Below are positions 62,675 to 64,000 of a stretch of DNA of 64,000 nucleotides, piece after piece (position 1 is the stretch's first letter; each line of letters begins with the position of its first letter). The notes under the pieces were generated by a model. It ran no database searches, was not told the DNA's origin, and was given only the letters and a program-made list of their open reading frames with translations. A program made the translations under genes and the position numbers. This DNA comes from Chitinophaga pinensis. GTDB lineage: Bacteria > Bacteroidota > Bacteroidia > UKL13-3. The stretch spans positions 16,053 to 80,052 of the forward strand of contig CAMBSD010000018.1 in assembly GCA_945870425.1 (NCBI GenBank). The letters run 5' to 3'.

Positions 62675-64000
62675 ATGAAAAAAATATTGGGATTAGATTT
62701 AGGAACCAACTCTATTGGATGGGCTTTAGTTGATTTAGATGATAAAAAGATACTTGGTTTAGGAAGTCGAATTATTCCTATGAGCCAAGAAGTTTTAGGT
62801 GAATTTGGAAAGGGAAATTCCATTTCTCAAACTGCAGAAAGAACGAAATTTAGAGGTATTAGACGTGTTAGAGAACGTTTTTTGTTGCGAAGAGAACGAC
62901 TCCATCGTGTTTTGAATGTTTTAGGTTTTTTACCCGAACATTTTGCAAATCAAATTGATTTTGAAAACAGATTAGGACAATTCTTTTCAGACACAGAGCC
63001 TAAATTAGTTTATAGAAAAAATGAATTTATATTCAAAAAATCATTTGAAGAAATGTTAGAGGATTTTAAAAAGTTTCAACCTCAAGTATTAATAAGTGAA
63101 AAAGGTAAGAAAAATTTAGTGCCTTATGATTGGACTATCTATTATTTAAGAAAAAAAGCACTAACGCATAAAATTGAAAAAGAAGAGTTGGCATGGATTC
63201 TATTGAACTTTAATCAAAAAAGAGGATATTATCAATTGAGAGGTGAAGAAGAGGAAGAAAACCCTAATAAACTATTAGAATTCCACTCTTTAAAAATAGT
63301 AGAAGTTAGATCAGATGAGCCACAAAAAGGTAAACCAGAAATTTGGTACTCTTTAATTTTGGAAAATGGTTGGATTTATAGGCGGGCAAGCAAAACACCT
63401 TTATTTGATTGGAAAGATAAAGTTAGGGATTTTATTGTTACCACAGATTTAAATGATGATGGAACTATAAAAAAAGATAAAGAAGGTGTTGAGAAAAGAA
63501 GTTTCAGAGCACCAAAAGATGATGATTGGACATTAGTAAAAAAGAAAACAGAACAAGAGATAGACCAATCAAATAAAACTGTTGGTAAATATATTTATGA
63601 CACTTTACTTAAAAAACCAAATCAAAAAATAAATGGTAAATTGGTTAGAACTATTGAAAGGAAATTTTATAAAGATGAACTGAAACAAATTCTTAAAAAA
63701 CAAATAGAATTTTACCCAGAACTTCAAAATGAAGATACATACAATATTGCTGTTAGAGAATTATACAGAAACAATGAATCTCATCAATTAACTTTAGAAA
63801 AAAAAGATTTTGTGCATTTGTTTTTAGAAGATATAATTTTTTATCAAAGACCTTTAAAAAGTAAAAAATCATCTATTAGTAATTGTACTTTAGAATTTAG
63901 AAAATATAAATCAAAAGATAAAGATGGTATTGAAATTGAAAGGACAGAATACTTAAAAGCTATTCCTAAATCAAATCCAATTTATCAAGAATTTCGCTTG
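62675..64000 (+). CDS. cas9: CRISPR-associated endonuclease Cas9, type II-C (partial, 3' end off window)
   Basis: The first 442 codons are visible. The ATG at 62675 gives MKKILGLDLGTNSIGWALVD, the RuvC-I motif with catalytic Asp-8. The arginine-rich bridge helix lies at about residues 58-80 (RGIRRVRERFLLRRERLHRVL). The following REC region is read into without frameshift up to the window edge. The length of the N-terminal part, and the two insertions before the REC lobe, fit the large II-C enzymes of Bacteroidota (about 1,400 residues or more). HNH, RuvC-II, RuvC-III and the PAM-interacting domain are outside. The tracrRNA is upstream on the opposite strand. Confidence 0.95.
   Translation, partial: MKKILGLDLGTNSIGWALVDLDDKKILGLGSRIIPMSQEVLGEFGKGNSISQTAERTKFRGIRRVRERFLLRRERLHRVLNVLGFLPEHFANQIDFENRLGQFFSDTEPKLVYRKNEFIFKKSFEEMLEDFKKFQPQVLISEKGKKNLVPYDWTIYYLRKKALTHKIEKEELAWILLNFNQKRGYYQLRGEEEEENPNKLLEFHSLKIVEVRSDEPQKGKPEIWYSLILENGWIYRRASKTPLFDWKDKVRDFIVTTDLNDDGTIKKDKEGVEKRSFRAPKDDDWTLVKKKTEQEIDQSNKTVGKYIYDTLLKKPNQKINGKLVRTIERKFYKDELKQILKKQIEFYPELQNEDTYNIAVRELYRNNESHQLTLEKKDFVHLFLEDIIFYQRPLKSKKSSISNCTLEFRKYKSKDKDGIEIERTEYLKAIPKSNPIYQEFRL

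Overview
This window is a chromosomal segment of a member of the Bacteroidota. The evidence is the low G+C content, the lack of clear Shine-Dalgarno sites, promoters of the TAnnTTTG type, a GldB gliding lipoprotein next to nadE, a PorV/PorQ-like outer-membrane protein, two proteins with type IX secretion C-terminal sorting domains, S46 dipeptidyl peptidase, TonB-dependent receptors and a Bacteroidota-type II-C Cas9. I cannot place it below phylum level. No rRNA or tRNA gene was recognised.

Layout. 1-5.1 kb: the end of a secreted endonuclease/phosphatase, a VWA protein with its MoxR-like AAA+ partner, AMP nucleosidase and a cation-efflux transporter. 5.3-13.9 kb: a large outer-membrane barrel protein, a tandem universal stress protein, a compact operon (nucleoside phosphorylase, dprA, alkaline phosphatase, small membrane protein) and sucC. 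14-26.5 kb: PorV/PorQ-like protein, an ACP-phosphodiesterase-like protein, tyrS, a thioredoxin-like ferredoxin, an MsbA-type ABC exporter, lon, a DUF1778/GNAT toxin-antitoxin pair, tcdA, a TatD-family hydrolase and a DedA protein. 26.7-41.3 kb: nadE, an outer-membrane barrel, gldB, two enzymes of 3-hydroxyanthranilate breakdown, dnaN, a GAF-type methionine sulfoxide reductase, an S46 peptidase, a PiT phosphate transporter and an AsmA protein.

41.4-56.2 kb is more accessory. It holds a GNAT gene with an in-frame stop, a probable haem-uptake operon (TonB receptor flanked by two related HmuY-like proteins), an orphan IS3 orfA, an island of core genes (adk, hpt, surE), a porin, a secreted SGNH/PKD protein, a DUF2490/MscS pair and a glycosyltransferase. 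56.3-60.1 kb returns to core genes (topA, a SirB1-like protein, an ArsC-family reductase).

60.4-64.0 kb is a type II-C CRISPR-Cas locus in the order cas1, cas2, tracrRNA (minus strand), cas9. Cas9 runs off the right edge and no CRISPR array is in the window. The order differs from the common cas9-cas1-cas2. The cas spacers hold dispersed repeats, an 11-bp tandem repeat, a motif shared between the cas1 and tracrRNA/cas9 upstream regions, and an apparent degenerate copy of the cas2 3' end.

Several families of short dispersed repeats recur between genes, and one copy lies in frame inside nadE. The CRISPR locus architecture, the repeat insertion in nadE and the paired HmuY-like genes are the most notable observations. 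All functional calls are from reading the sequence and from memory of protein families; no database search was run.
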